Part shown: in pieces, positions 1 through 8,813 of the stretch
How the letters are laid out: each line of letters begins with the position of its first letter
Position numbering within the stretch: position 1 is the first letter of the stretch
Assembly: GCA_963506915.1 (NCBI GenBank)
Contig: CAUORE010000003.1
Coordinates: 12,314-76,313, forward strand
DNA length: 64,000 nt
Reading direction: 5' to 3'
Source: JABCPE02 sp963506915
GTDB taxonomy: Bacteria > Bacteroidota > Bacteroidia > Flavobacteriales > Weeksellaceae
Notes under the pieces: generated by a model
Seen by the model: only the letters and a program-made list of their open reading frames with translations
What the model was told of the DNA's origin: nothing
Databases searched by the model: none
Translations under genes and position numbers: made by a program

Positions 1-515
1 TGTCAAATGATATTTTAGAGGCGTCCGCTTTATTTGAATATGCTTTTTTCTCTATCAATGATGAGTTAAAAAAGGATGAAACTAAATTTAGTCCATATGT
101 TTTTGCAGGGCTTTCTGGGTTAATGTATGATTCACCAACTCTTACAACTACTGTAGGACAATCAAGTAGAGGATTTTTGATTTCTACTACATATACTGGT
201 GAAAACATACATAAAAAGAAAGTTACTTTGGGTATTCCTTTTGGTTTAGGTCTAAAATACAAATTTGGATATAATTGGTCTATTTTTGCTGAGGCTATGT
301 TTAGATATACATTTACTGATAATCTTGATTATAGTAATCTTGATAAAATGAATCATACTATTAGATACAATGTTTCTCCTGCAAACCGTGCAGCCGCAGA
401 AACTGCTCTACAACAGTATATGGATGGACACAAGGGTAAAGGTAAAGACTGGTTAAACTCTGTTACAATAGGTATTTCCTACGCATTCGGAAGACCACCT
501 TGTTATTGTAAATAA
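1..515 (+). CDS. Outer membrane beta-barrel protein, DUF6089-like (5' end outside window)
   Basis: The reading frame is open from base 3 to the stop at 513-515, so only the C-terminal part of the protein is present. It has alternating short strands rich in Tyr, Phe and Gly (for example SPYVFAGLSGLMYD and KYKFGYNWSIFAEAMFRYTF) and ends with a barrel-like strand GISYAFG followed by a short Cys-containing tail. A DUF6089-type barrel protein directly upstream of uppS and bamA is the usual flavobacterial arrangement, and uppS starts 7 bases after this stop, so the genes are probably co-transcribed. The family is thought to sit in the outer membrane; its function is not established. An ATG at 123 is internal, because the frame upstream of it is clearly coding in the same style. 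Confidence 0.75.
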   Translation, partial: SNDILEASALFEYAFFSINDELKKDETKFSPYVFAGLSGLMYDSPTLTTTVGQSSRGFLISTTYTGENIHKKKVTLGIPFGLGLKYKFGYNWSIFAEAMFRYTFTDNLDYSNLDKMNHTIRYNVSPANRAAAETALQQYMDGHKGKGKDWLNSVTIGISYAFGRPPCYCK

Positions 516-522
516 AAAATAA

Positions 523-1272
523 ATGATATCTGTAAAAGAAAAGTTAAATTTTGATAATCTGCCCAAGCATGTTGCCATCATTATGGATGGCAACGGCAGG
601 TGGGCAAAATCCCAAAATAAAGAAAGAACTTTTGGGCATAAAAACGCCATAAAAGCTGTAAGAGAGGCTATCAGTGCTTGTAATGAAGTGGGTATTCCTT
701 ATCTTACGCTTTATACTTTTTCAACGGAAAACTGGAACAGACCAACGGAGGAAGTAGATACGCTTATGAATCTACTTTCTTCTACATTGTTACAGGAGGC
801 TGAAGAGATTTTTTCAAAAGGAATTAGAATTCGTGCCATAGGAGATTTAGAAGCACTACCAGAAGATGTAAGAAATCAGCTCTATAATATCATGGAGCTT
901 ACCAAAAACAACACCAAAGGAAATCTTACACTAGCTCTAAGTTATGGTTCACAAAAAGAAATACTAAATGCTGTAAAAGAACTGTGTAAAAAGGTAAAAA
1001 ATGGAGATATTAATGAAAATGATATTGATGAGCATCTTTTTGAACAGCATCTATATACCAAGGAAATTCCACCAGTAGATTTACTTATTAGAACAAGTGG
1101 AGAAGTTAGGGTTAGTAATTTCCTGCTCTGGCAGATTGCTTATGCAGAGATGCAGTTTATAGATGTTTTATGGCCAGACTTTACCAAAGAAACTTTTTTC
1201 CAGTGCATTTTAGACTATCAAACTAAAGAACGGCGGTTCGGTAAAATAAGTGAGCAGTTAGAAAACAAGTAG
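523..1272 (+). CDS. uppS: Isoprenyl transferase (undecaprenyl diphosphate synthase)
   Basis: This is a cis-prenyltransferase of 249 residues that condenses isopentenyl diphosphate units onto farnesyl diphosphate to make the C55 lipid carrier for peptidoglycan and surface polysaccharide. The N-terminal signature HVAIIMDGNGRWAK carries the catalytic Asp at residue 22. The second family signature, RTSGEVRVSNFLLWQ near residue 190, binds isopentenyl diphosphate. The length matches the family. The gene lies 7 bases after the barrel-protein gene and 27 bases before bamA, forming the standard flavobacterial envelope operon. Confidence 0.95.
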   Translation: MISVKEKLNFDNLPKHVAIIMDGNGRWAKSQNKERTFGHKNAIKAVREAISACNEVGIPYLTLYTFSTENWNRPTEEVDTLMNLLSSTLLQEAEEIFSKGIRIRAIGDLEALPEDVRNQLYNIMELTKNNTKGNLTLALSYGSQKEILNAVKELCKKVKNGDINENDIDEHLFEQHLYTKEIPPVDLLIRTSGEVRVSNFLLWQIAYAEMQFIDVLWPDFTKETFFQCILDYQTKERRFGKISEQLENK

Positions 1273-1299
1273 TAAAAGTAGAATTTAAGAAAAAATCAC

Positions 1300-3822
1300 A
1301 TGAATTTTAAAATATTGCCAATTATCCTTCTAATGGCATCTGCAACTCAGGTTCAAGGACAGATTACCCAAAAAGAGAATGCAACACAGATTTCTGAAAA
1401 ACAAAGTGGAAGTTATACCCTTCAGGGAATCGTTGTAGATGGTGTGAAAAAATACACTCCTGAGCAAATATTAAAATTTACAGGTCTCTACAAAGGAGAA
1501 GCTGTGGAAATACCTGGGCAGAGAATCAGTAATGCAATCAAAAAACTTTGGGATACAAACTCTTTCTCAAAAGTGGAAGTTTATGTAGAAAGCATAAATG
1601 GAGAACAAGTGGTTTTAAGATTTGCTTTACAAGATTTGAAGGAACTTAAAGATATTAAATTCACAGGAAAAGGCATTAAAAAATCCCAAAATGAAAAGTT
1701 AATTAAGGAAAACGACCTAAAACCTGGAACAAAAATTACTGAAAATTTAGTTTCTTCGCTTCAAAATAAAATCCCTCAACAATACATAAAAAAAGGATTT
1801 GCGGATGCTAAAATCAATATCCAAGAAAAACCAAACGGCGAAGATCCAAATTTGGTAGATTGGACCATTGAAGTTGATAAAGGGAAAAAAGTAAAAATAG
1901 AGAGTATCAACTTTGAAGGAAATGAAAATATTTCTTCCAAAAAACTTAGAAAAAAAGGATTTAAAAATACTAAACAAAAAAGATTTTTCGCTGGTATTCT
2001 TAAACCATCTAAACTCATAAAAGAAAAATACGAGGAAGATAAACATAATTTGATAAGCTACTATAACTCACTTGGTTACAGAGATGCTAAAATCATTTCT
2101 GATACTATAACGAGAAGTGATAAAGGTTTTGATATCAAAGTAAAATTAGAAGAAGGAAAAAAATACTATATAGGAAATATAGAATTCTACGGAAACACTG
2201 TTTTCTCCACAGAAACACTGCAAAGACTTTTGGGATACAAAAAGGGAGACATCTATGATGCTGTAGGATTTAACAAAAAAGTGGGAGAAGATGGAGGTAA
2301 GGATGATGATTCTGATTTGAAATCATTATATATGAATAGTGGTTATCTTTTCTCTAACATTACTCCGATAGAAAAGTCTGTAGAAGGAGATTCTATCAAT
2401 CTAGAAATCCGTATCACAGAGGGCGAAAGAGCTACTTGGAATAAAGTTACTTGGTCTGGAAACACCACTACCCATGACCATGTTATCCTTCGTGCATTGA
2501 GAACACGCCCTGGCAAACTTTTCTCTAAGAGTGACATCAAAAGAACTTATTTTGATTTAGCGGGGATGCAGTTTTTTGACCCTCAAAAAATCGGACAAGA
2601 GATAAAACCAAATCCACAGGATAACACGGTGGATATCCACTGGACATTAGAGGAAAAAGGTTCTTCACAAATCCAGCTTCAGGCAGGGTATGGTGGAAAC
2701 ACTTTCATCGGTACATTGGGGCTTACTTTCAACAACTTCTCTTTAAGAAAATTCTTGAAGTTTAACAAATTAATTCCTCAAGGGGACGGACAAACACTTT
2801 CTCTACAAGCGCAGGCTGGGCAGTATTTCCAGACTTATAGTGCATCATTTGTAGAGCCGTGGCTTTTTGGAAAGAGACCTACTGCTTTGTCTGTGAGTTT
2901 CAGCCACTCTCGTGTGAAATATTCTGATTATTATGGTACTCCTATGAAGTTAAACATTCTATCAGCATCTGTTGGGCTTAATAAACTTCTAGAATGGCCA
3001 GATAACTATTTTTCACTTTATACAGGACTTTCTTACCAGAGATATAGTTTTAATAATTATACATTCTATTTCGGGGAAGAAACTCTGACGCATGGTACAG
3101 CGAACAACTTTGCATTTAATGTAAGTTTGAGCAGAAACTCTGCTGGATATGACCCTATATTCCCTACTACGGGTTCTAATATAGAGTTGTCGGCTAAATT
3201 CACTCCACCTTATTCATCATTTGGTAATAAGGATTATTCCACTATGTCTACTGCTGATAAATACAGATGGATGGAATACTACAAGATAAAATTCAAAGCT
3301 GATGCTTATAATGAAATTTTAGGTAAATTAGTATTAAGAAGTAGTGCAGAGATGGGATTCCTTCATGGGTATAATAAGCAGCTGGGAGCACCTCCTTTTG
3401 AGCGTTTCTACATGGGAGGAACAGGGCTATACAGTGGTAGATATGATGGTAGAGAACTTATCCCGCTTCGTGGATATGATGACCCATCTACGTCAGGTGG
3501 AACATCTACGGATGTAACTCCTACTGGTGGTGGTATTTTGTACAACAGATTTGCTCTTGAGCTGAGATACCCTATTTCTATGAACCAAACAGCTAAAATC
3601 TACGGATTGGCTTTTGCTGAAGGAGGTAACACATGGAAAGGATTTAACACTTATAACCCATTCAAATTACAGAGATCTGTGGGTGTAGGTGTGAGAATCT
3701 ATATGGGAGCATTCGGGCTTATCGGATTTGATTTTGCTTATGGAATTGATAAACTGCCTTATTCTACATCTAATTCTCCTTCAGGATGGCAGACTCACTT
3801 CTTGATGAATCAATCACTATAA
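1300..3822 (+). CDS. bamA: Outer membrane protein assembly factor BamA
   Basis: This 840-residue Omp85-family protein inserts beta-barrel proteins into the outer membrane. A signal peptide of about 20 residues ends near TQVQG. POTRA repeats with typical glycine-centred turns (VDGVKKYTPEQIL, INFEGNENISSKKLRKKG, IEFYGNTVFSTETLQRL, VTWSGNTTTHDHVILRAL) fill residues of roughly 40 to 440. A C-terminal barrel follows, with the conserved region RLxGxxD-like REL-IPLRGYDD near residue 720. The last residues are HFLMNQSL, so the protein ends in Leu rather than the terminal aromatic residue common in Omp85 beta-signals. It is followed 11 bases later by the first OmpH gene, whose product is a periplasmic chaperone for the same pathway. 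Confidence 0.95.
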   Translation: MNFKILPIILLMASATQVQGQITQKENATQISEKQSGSYTLQGIVVDGVKKYTPEQILKFTGLYKGEAVEIPGQRISNAIKKLWDTNSFSKVEVYVESINGEQVVLRFALQDLKELKDIKFTGKGIKKSQNEKLIKENDLKPGTKITENLVSSLQNKIPQQYIKKGFADAKINIQEKPNGEDPNLVDWTIEVDKGKKVKIESINFEGNENISSKKLRKKGFKNTKQKRFFAGILKPSKLIKEKYEEDKHNLISYYNSLGYRDAKIISDTITRSDKGFDIKVKLEEGKKYYIGNIEFYGNTVFSTETLQRLLGYKKGDIYDAVGFNKKVGEDGGKDDDSDLKSLYMNSGYLFSNITPIEKSVEGDSINLEIRITEGERATWNKVTWSGNTTTHDHVILRALRTRPGKLFSKSDIKRTYFDLAGMQFFDPQKIGQEIKPNPQDNTVDIHWTLEEKGSSQIQLQAGYGGNTFIGTLGLTFNNFSLRKFLKFNKLIPQGDGQTLSLQAQAGQYFQTYSASFVEPWLFGKRPTALSVSFSHSRVKYSDYYGTPMKLNILSASVGLNKLLEWPDNYFSLYTGLSYQRYSFNNYTFYFGEETLTHGTANNFAFNVSLSRNSAGYDPIFPTTGSNIELSAKFTPPYSSFGNKDYSTMSTADKYRWMEYYKIKFKADAYNEILGKLVLRSSAEMGFLHGYNKQLGAPPFERFYMGGTGLYSGRYDGRELIPLRGYDDPSTSGGTSTDVTPTGGGILYNRFALELRYPISMNQTAKIYGLAFAEGGNTWKGFNTYNPFKLQRSVGVGVRIYMGAFGLIGFDFAYGIDKLPYSTSNSPSGWQTHFLMNQSL

Positions 3823-3833
3823 AAGATTTAAAA

Positions 3834-4403
3834 ATGAGAAAATACGCATTATTTTTAGGAATAATTTTCATGTTTGGGGGATTTGTAGTATCTTCGGCAC
3901 AGAAAATTGGTGTCGTAGATTCTGATTTTATCTTGAAAAGTCTTCCCGAATACAAGGAAGCTGATGAAAGATTTAACAAACAGATAAAGTATTGGCAGAT
4001 GCAACTGGATTCCTTGCAGTCAAACTACAATAAAAAGAAAGAACTCTTTGATAATGAAAGAATCCTTTTGGTAGGAGAACAGCTAAAAACAAGGGAAAAA
4101 GAAGTGGCTGATTTGGAGAAAAAAGTGCAGGCTCATTTAAAAGAAAAATTCACTGCACAGGGAGAAATCAACACATTCAGAGCCAAAGTAGTTCAACCTT
4201 TCCAAGAAAAAGTGTGGAACGCCATTAGAACTATTGCTGAAAAAAATGATTTAGGCATAATTCTTGATAGAAGTTCTGACAGCAGTGTACTATTCACTGA
4301 TAAGAGGTATGACTACACCAAGATGGTGCTGGATCTCCTGATGAGGGACAACCCAAAAGATGGAGAAAAGGAAAAAAATAATTCCAAGAAAAATAAAAAA
4401 TAA
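3834..4403 (+). CDS. OmpH/Skp family periplasmic chaperone (first copy)
   Basis: This is an OmpH/Skp-type protein of about 189 residues that would hold unfolded outer membrane proteins in the periplasm. The ATG at 3834 gives a clean signal peptide (MRKYALFLGIIFMFGGFVVS, then SAQ). A longer frame from 3786 overlaps the end of bamA and would bury the signal, so it is rejected. The mature part begins KIGVVDSDFILKSLPEYKEAD, the hallmark start of the family, followed by a long charged coiled coil (about residues 45 to 130). A Lys/Asn-rich tail ends the protein. It is 11 bases behind bamA and followed by a second paralogue. Confidence 0.9.
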   Translation: MRKYALFLGIIFMFGGFVVSSAQKIGVVDSDFILKSLPEYKEADERFNKQIKYWQMQLDSLQSNYNKKKELFDNERILLVGEQLKTREKEVADLEKKVQAHLKEKFTAQGEINTFRAKVVQPFQEKVWNAIRTIAEKNDLGIILDRSSDSSVLFTDKRYDYTKMVLDLLMRDNPKDGEKEKNNSKKNKK

Positions 4404-4434
4404 AAAATAAGAATATTAAATTTAATCAAAAGTT

Positions 4435-4938
4435 ATGAAAAAATCAGGTTTATTATTTGCATTCGCAATGTTTTTAATGTCTTTCGGGACAGTTAGCGCT
4501 CAGAAACTAGCAACTCTAGATGTTGCAGAAATCTTGAACCTAATGCCAGAAAAGAAAAAAGCTGACCAACAACTAGAAGCTTTCAGCAAAACTAAACAAG
4601 CTGAAATCGAAAAGCAAATGACTGCTGCTGAAGCTAAATTCAAAAAATACCAAGAAGAAGCTCCTAAGCAAACTCAAAAGGTAAATGAAGAAAGAAACCA
4701 AGAATTGCAAAAATTACAACAAAATATTCAGCAAATGACTCAAGTAGCTCAGCAAGACTTAGCTAAGAGACAAAACGAGGCATATGCACCTATCGAAAAG
4801 AAAGTGAATGATGCTGTAGCAAAAGTAGCAAAAGCTAACGGATGGGATTTTGTATTCGATACTAATACTGTTGGTCTTATCTACAGAGGTGGAGCAGATG
4901 CTACTGCAGCAGTAAAAAAAGAATTAGGACTTAAATAA
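4435..4938 (+). CDS. OmpH/Skp family periplasmic chaperone (second copy)
   Basis: This second OmpH/Skp paralogue has 167 residues, a signal peptide ending in VSAQ, and the family start KLATLDVAEILNLMPEKKKAD. A Gln/Lys/Glu-rich coiled coil occupies about residues 45 to 120. The C-terminal piece WDFVFDTNTVGLIYRGGADAT matches the trimer-core end of the family. Codon use is strongly biased to a few codons (GCT, GAA, AAA, CAA), unlike the first copy, which suggests high expression. The operon ends right after it at a strong hairpin (4961-4992). Confidence 0.92.
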   Translation: MKKSGLLFAFAMFLMSFGTVSAQKLATLDVAEILNLMPEKKKADQQLEAFSKTKQAEIEKQMTAAEAKFKKYQEEAPKQTQKVNEERNQELQKLQQNIQQMTQVAQQDLAKRQNEAYAPIEKKVNDAVAKVAKANGWDFVFDTNTVGLIYRGGADATAAVKKELGLK

Positions 4939-4960
4939 TTTTTCTTAATAATTAAGACAC

Positions 4961-4992
4961 AAAAACCACTCAATATTGAGTGGTTTTTTTTA
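4961..4992 (+). terminator. Intrinsic terminator of the bamA-ompH operon
   Basis: An inverted repeat AACCACTCAA / TTGAGTGGTT with a very short loop is followed by eight or more T residues. It sits 22 bases after the second OmpH gene. The following -7 box at 4991 starts a new transcription unit. Confidence 0.9.
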
Positions 4993-4998
4993 AATTTG
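4991..4998 (+). promoter_or_regulatory. Flavobacterial -7 box (TAAATTTG) for the thioesterase gene
   Basis: TAAATTTG matches the Bacteroidota consensus TAnnTTTG exactly and lies immediately after the operon terminator and 18 bases before the ATG at 5017. It overlaps a TTG that could be mistaken for a start codon. No convincing -33 TTG lies at the usual distance. Confidence 0.55.
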
Positions 4999-5016
4999 AC
5001 ATCTAAATACTTTACA

Positions 5017-5487
5017 ATGGAACTATTTTCAAAAGCAAAAATCAGATTCACAGACTGTGACCCTATGGGACATCTTAACAATTCTAGATACATAGACTAC
5101 ATGCTCAATGCCCGAGAAGACCACATGGCAGAGCATTACGAATTCACCCACGAAGAATACGCCCACAAGACAGGCTGTGTATGGGTGGTTATACAAAACG
5201 AAATAGCCTATCTGAAAGAAGTGAAATACAACAAAGAAGTGATTATTTCCAGCAAGCTGATAGAACTAAATGACAGAACCTGCAAAATAGAGCTTCTCAT
5301 GAAAGACCTAGACACTGAGAAAATATACGCTGTGCTTTGGTGTACTTTCATTCATTTTAATTTAAAATCTAGAAAATCAGAAGTGATGGGTGAGGATATC
5401 ATTCAAGCAAATCAAAAATTCTTGACCAAAGTAGAACAGTCTGATTTTCAGTCAAGAGCTAATTATCTAAGAACTCTAAACAAATAA
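5017..5487 (+). CDS. Acyl-CoA thioesterase, 4HBT hotdog fold
   Basis: This is a hotdog-fold thioesterase of 156 residues. The N-terminal motif RFTDCDPMGHLNNSRYIDYM contains the Asp and the His-Leu-Asn-Asn stretch of the 4-hydroxybenzoyl-CoA/YbgC group, which hydrolyse acyl-CoA thioesters in the cytoplasm. The substrate is not predictable. The start is set at the ATG at 5017 because an upstream TTG at 4996 lies inside the -7 promoter box. The stop is 3 bases before rfbD, so the two genes are probably co-transcribed, although their roles look unrelated. Confidence 0.85.
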   Translation: MELFSKAKIRFTDCDPMGHLNNSRYIDYMLNAREDHMAEHYEFTHEEYAHKTGCVWVVIQNEIAYLKEVKYNKEVIISSKLIELNDRTCKIELLMKDLDTEKIYAVLWCTFIHFNLKSRKSEVMGEDIIQANQKFLTKVEQSDFQSRANYLRTLNK

Positions 5488-5490
5488 TTC

Positions 5491-6354
5491 ATGAAAAAAA
5501 TTCTTGTAATCGGTGGAAATGGACAGCTCGGAAACTGTTTGAATAAAATAGCTTCTGATTATTCTTTGGAGTATGAATTCTGTTTCACAGATTATGATAC
5601 TTTGGATATCACGGATAAAAACCAAGTTGATAGTTATTTATCTGATTATCAGCCTGATTTCTGTATCAATGCTTCTGCATACACAGCCGTAGATTTGGCT
5701 GAACAAGAAAAAGAAAAAGCTTTCGCGGTCAATGCCGAAGGCGTGGGATATCTAGCCGAAGCCTGTGCAGAGCTTAACATTGATTTAATCCATGTTTCCA
5801 CAGATTATGTATTTGATGGCGAGACTGACCTTCCCTACACAGAAGATGATTTTACCAATCCTCTCGGGGTTTATGGCGCTTCCAAATTAGAGGGCGAAAA
5901 CCTTGCTTTGGAAAAAAATCCGAAAACCATCATCATCAGAACATCTTGGCTTTATTCTGAGTTTAATAAAAATTTCGTGAAAACAATGCTCAATCTATTC
6001 AGCACCAAAGATGAACTGAATGTAGTAGCTGACCAATTCGGACAGCCGACTAATGCCAATGACCTTGCGAAGGTGATTATGAAAATCATCCGAACGGAAG
6101 AAAAGGAATACGGAATTTTCCATTTTTCTAACTATCCTGAGACTACTTGGTTTGATTTTGCACAAAAAATCGCAGAACTATCCAAAAGTAAAATCAAAAT
6201 AAATCCCATCACCACAGACCAATATCCCACTCCTGCAAAACGCCCTATGCGAAGCACGATGTGTCTGGACAAAATAGAAAACAGCTACAACATAGAGCCT
6301 AGATACTGGGAAAACAGCTTGGAAGAGTGTATGGAAACTTTATTAGAAGAATAA
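5491..6354 (+). CDS. rfbD: dTDP-4-dehydrorhamnose reductase
   Basis: This 287-residue short-chain reductase catalyses the last step of dTDP-L-rhamnose synthesis, an NAD(P)H-dependent reduction. The nucleotide-binding motif GGNGQLG is at residues 8-14. The catalytic triad is visible as Thr104 (in STDY), Tyr128 and Lys132 (in YGASK). The family motif FGQPTNANDLA, used for substrate binding, is near residue 183. rfbA, rfbB and rfbC are not in this window, so the pathway is split. The gene is 3 bases after the thioesterase and 4 bases before the glutamine amidotransferase. Confidence 0.92.
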   Translation: MKKILVIGGNGQLGNCLNKIASDYSLEYEFCFTDYDTLDITDKNQVDSYLSDYQPDFCINASAYTAVDLAEQEKEKAFAVNAEGVGYLAEACAELNIDLIHVSTDYVFDGETDLPYTEDDFTNPLGVYGASKLEGENLALEKNPKTIIIRTSWLYSEFNKNFVKTMLNLFSTKDELNVVADQFGQPTNANDLAKVIMKIIRTEEKEYGIFHFSNYPETTWFDFAQKIAELSKSKIKINPITTDQYPTPAKRPMRSTMCLDKIENSYNIEPRYWENSLEECMETLLEE

Positions 6355-6358
6355 AAAT

Positions 6359-7078
6359 ATGAATATACATTTCATTCAACATGAGACTTTTGAAACAGCG
6401 GGAGCTTATTTAGATTGGGCGAAAAAGAGAAAATACAATATTTCTTTTTCAAAAGTTTTTGAAGGCGATAAACTTCCTAACTCCGCCGAAAACATTGATA
6501 TGCTCATCATACTAGGCGGCCCACAATCTCCTGCTACCAGCATGGAAGAATATCCATATTTTGATGCAAAAGCAGAGATGAGCCTTATCAAAAAATGTAT
6601 CGATGCAGGGAAAGCCGTTGTAGGAATATGCCTTGGTTCTCAGCTGATTGGAGAAAGTTTAGGATTTAAATTCGGGCATAGTCCAGAAAAGGAAATAGGA
6701 AATTTTGCTATTGAACTTACAGAACAGGGACTTCAAGATGAAAAAATCAATCATTTTGGGAAAACTTTGGTCGTGGGACACTGGCACAACGATATGCCAG
6801 GGCTGGAAAATGATAAGCAGATCCTTGCATTCAGCAAAGGCTGTCCAAGACAAATCGTGAAATATTCTGATATTGTCTATGGTTTCCAATGCCATATGGA
6901 ACTGACGAAAGAAGTTGTCAAAAAACTGATTGAGAGCGAAAAAGACTTATTAAACCTCTGCAAAATTCATCCATTTGTGCAGTCTCCAGAAGAAATCCTT
7001 GATTTTGATTATTCTGAAATGAATGAAAAACTGCATGTTTTCTTAGATAAATTGACCCAAGATTATTTACAAAAATAA
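6359..7078 (+). CDS. Class I glutamine amidotransferase-like protein
   Basis: This is a stand-alone class I glutamine amidotransferase domain of 239 residues. The nucleophile elbow GICLGSQ places the catalytic Cys at residue 91, and the His and Glu of the triad are His179 and Glu181 in QCHMEL. The oxyanion strand LGGPQSP is near residue 53. Related stand-alone proteins are often labelled GMP synthase-like, but no synthetase domain follows, so the amide acceptor is unknown. It is translationally close to rfbD (4 bases) and is followed 33 bases later by comM. Confidence 0.85.
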   Translation: MNIHFIQHETFETAGAYLDWAKKRKYNISFSKVFEGDKLPNSAENIDMLIILGGPQSPATSMEEYPYFDAKAEMSLIKKCIDAGKAVVGICLGSQLIGESLGFKFGHSPEKEIGNFAIELTEQGLQDEKINHFGKTLVVGHWHNDMPGLENDKQILAFSKGCPRQIVKYSDIVYGFQCHMELTKEVVKKLIESEKDLLNLCKIHPFVQSPEEILDFDYSEMNEKLHVFLDKLTQDYLQK

Positions 7079-7111
7079 AATTCATTAATCTTTCCAAAAT
7101 TTAGTTTCGCC

Positions 7112-8644
7112 ATGCTAGTCAAAGTTTTTGGTAGTGCCATACACGGAGTTTCTGCCCAGACCATCACGATAGAAGTAAATGTAGACCAAGGAGTGGGCTA
7201 TCATCTCGTGGGGCTTCCTGACAATGCCATCAAGGAAAGCAGCCACCGTATTTCGGCAGCCCTGAAAAATGTAGGACATAAGCTCCCTGGCAAGAAAATC
7301 ACCATCAACATGGCGCCTGCTGACCTCCGCAAAGAGGGTTCTGCGTATGACTTGAGTATCGCGATAGGGATTTTGGCGGCTTCGGATAAAATTCTTGCTG
7401 AAAATTTAGACCAATACGTCATCATGGGGGAACTCTCCCTCGATGGCGGATTACAGCCGATAAAAGGCGTTTTGCCCATTGCGATAAAGGCTCGTGAGGA
7501 AGGCTTTAAAGGAATTATTTTACCTAAACAAAATACCCAAGAGGCCGCAATAGTAAATAATCTGGATGTTTACGGTGTGGAAAACATCAAAGAGGTGATT
7601 AACTTTTTCAATGGAGAAAGAGATTTGGAAAAAACCGAAATAGACACTCGCAAGGAATTTCAGAATAAAATCAATGAATTTCCCTATGATTTTTCGGAAG
7701 TAAAAGGACAAGAAACCGCCAAAAGAGCCATGGAAGTGGCAGCAGCTGGCGGACACAATATCATTCTGGTAGGCCCTCCAGGGAGCGGAAAAACCATGCT
7801 CGCCAAGAGAGTTCCTAGCATCCTGCCTCCTCTCACGATGAAAGAGGCTTTGGAAACCACTAAAATCCACTCCGTAGCGGGGAAAATGGGCAGTAACACC
7901 TCACTGATGACCGTTCGCCCGTTCCGTTCACCTCATCATACCATTTCTGATGTTGCTCTAGTGGGCGGCGGTGCCTATCCTCAGCCAGGTGAAATTTCCC
8001 TTGCGCACAATGGTGTTCTTTTCCTCGATGAGCTTCCTGAGTTTAAAAGAGCTGTTTTGGAAGTAATGAGACAGCCTTTGGAAGACCGCGAGGTAACGAT
8101 TTCCAGAGCGAGATTTTCGGTGAATTATCCATCAAGTTTTATGCTGGTGGCAAGTATGAACCCAAGTCCTTCGGGCTATTTCCCTGATGACCCGAACAAC
8201 ACCTCTTCCCAAACCGAAATGCAGAGATATATGAACAAGCTGTCTGGACCACTTTTGGACAGAATAGACATTCATATAGAGGTACAAAAAGTAGAATTCG
8301 AACAACTTGCAGAAAAAAGAAAAGGCGAAAGCAGTATAGAAATACGAAACCGTGTGCTGAAAGCCAGAGAGATACAAGCCAAACGATATAAAGAGCTGGA
8401 TATCAACTACAATGCCCAAATGGGACCGAAAGAAATTGAAAAATACTGCAATCTGGACAGCACCTGCCAACAGCTGATAAAAAACGCCATGGAGAAACTA
8501 AATCTCTCCGCTCGCGCCTACGATAGAATCCTAAAAGTAGCCCGAACCATAGCAGATTTAGATGATTCTGAAAATATCAGTCCTGCCCATATCTCCGAAG
8601 CCATACAATACCGAAGTTTGGATAGAGATTTTTGGAGGGCGTAA
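7112..8644 (+). CDS. comM: YifB/ComM family Mg-chelatase-like AAA+ ATPase
   Basis: This 510-residue protein has a Lon-protease-like N-terminal domain (about residues 1-170), a Mg-chelatase AAA+ domain with Walker A GPPGSGKT at 221-228 and Walker B VLFLDELPEF near 300, and a C-terminal chelatase lid. ComM is known as a hexameric helicase that promotes branch migration during integration of transformed DNA. The sequence shows all expected ATPase elements, including the arginine-rich RPFRSPHH motif. A terminator follows the stop codon directly. Confidence 0.92.
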   Translation: MLVKVFGSAIHGVSAQTITIEVNVDQGVGYHLVGLPDNAIKESSHRISAALKNVGHKLPGKKITINMAPADLRKEGSAYDLSIAIGILAASDKILAENLDQYVIMGELSLDGGLQPIKGVLPIAIKAREEGFKGIILPKQNTQEAAIVNNLDVYGVENIKEVINFFNGERDLEKTEIDTRKEFQNKINEFPYDFSEVKGQETAKRAMEVAAAGGHNIILVGPPGSGKTMLAKRVPSILPPLTMKEALETTKIHSVAGKMGSNTSLMTVRPFRSPHHTISDVALVGGGAYPQPGEISLAHNGVLFLDELPEFKRAVLEVMRQPLEDREVTISRARFSVNYPSSFMLVASMNPSPSGYFPDDPNNTSSQTEMQRYMNKLSGPLLDRIDIHIEVQKVEFEQLAEKRKGESSIEIRNRVLKAREIQAKRYKELDINYNAQMGPKEIEKYCNLDSTCQQLIKNAMEKLNLSARAYDRILKVARTIADLDDSENISPAHISEAIQYRSLDRDFWRA

Positions 8645-8679
8645 AAAAACTCCACTCTAAAACGAGTGGAGTTTTTTCT
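8644..8679. terminator. Bidirectional terminator between comM and the 36-residue peptide gene
   Basis: A stem AAACTCCACTC / GAGTGGAGTTT with a short AAAAC-like loop is flanked by an A run on the left and a T run on the right. It can stop transcription from both comM (plus) and the peptide/TerB operon (minus). Confidence 0.88.
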
Positions 8680-8689
8680 TAAAGTAAAT

Positions 8690-8800
8690 TTACTTTTTAG
8701 GTTTTCCTTGATTTTGAGCTGCTGTATCAAGCACTGCTTTAGCAATTGCTATTGCAATAGGAACCCAAACAATCTTTCCTTGTGGTTTTCTAATTCTCAT
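8690..8800 (-). CDS. Small basic peptide of 36 residues, unknown
   Basis: A short frame encodes a 36-residue peptide that starts MRIRKPQGKIVWVPIAIAIA and ends with a Gln/Lys-rich tail (TAAQNQGKPKK). It has basic ends and a central hydrophobic, probably helical or membrane-active segment (about residues 11-27). It begins 13 bases after the stop of the TerB-like gene and ends 11 bases before a strong terminator, so it fits as the last gene of that operon. I recognise no family. A role as a small membrane peptide, a toxin, or a partner of the TerB-like protein is only inference. The frame is short, so it might also be non-coding 3' sequence. Confidence 0.5.
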   Translation of the reverse strand: MRIRKPQGKIVWVPIAIAIAKAVLDTAAQNQGKPKK

Positions 8801-8813
8801 AATATTTATTATT

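Noticed and set aside
3786..3833. Extended N-terminus of the first OmpH protein
   Set aside because: It overlaps bamA by 37 bases and would put 16 charged residues before a perfect signal peptide; the ATG at 3834 is preferred.
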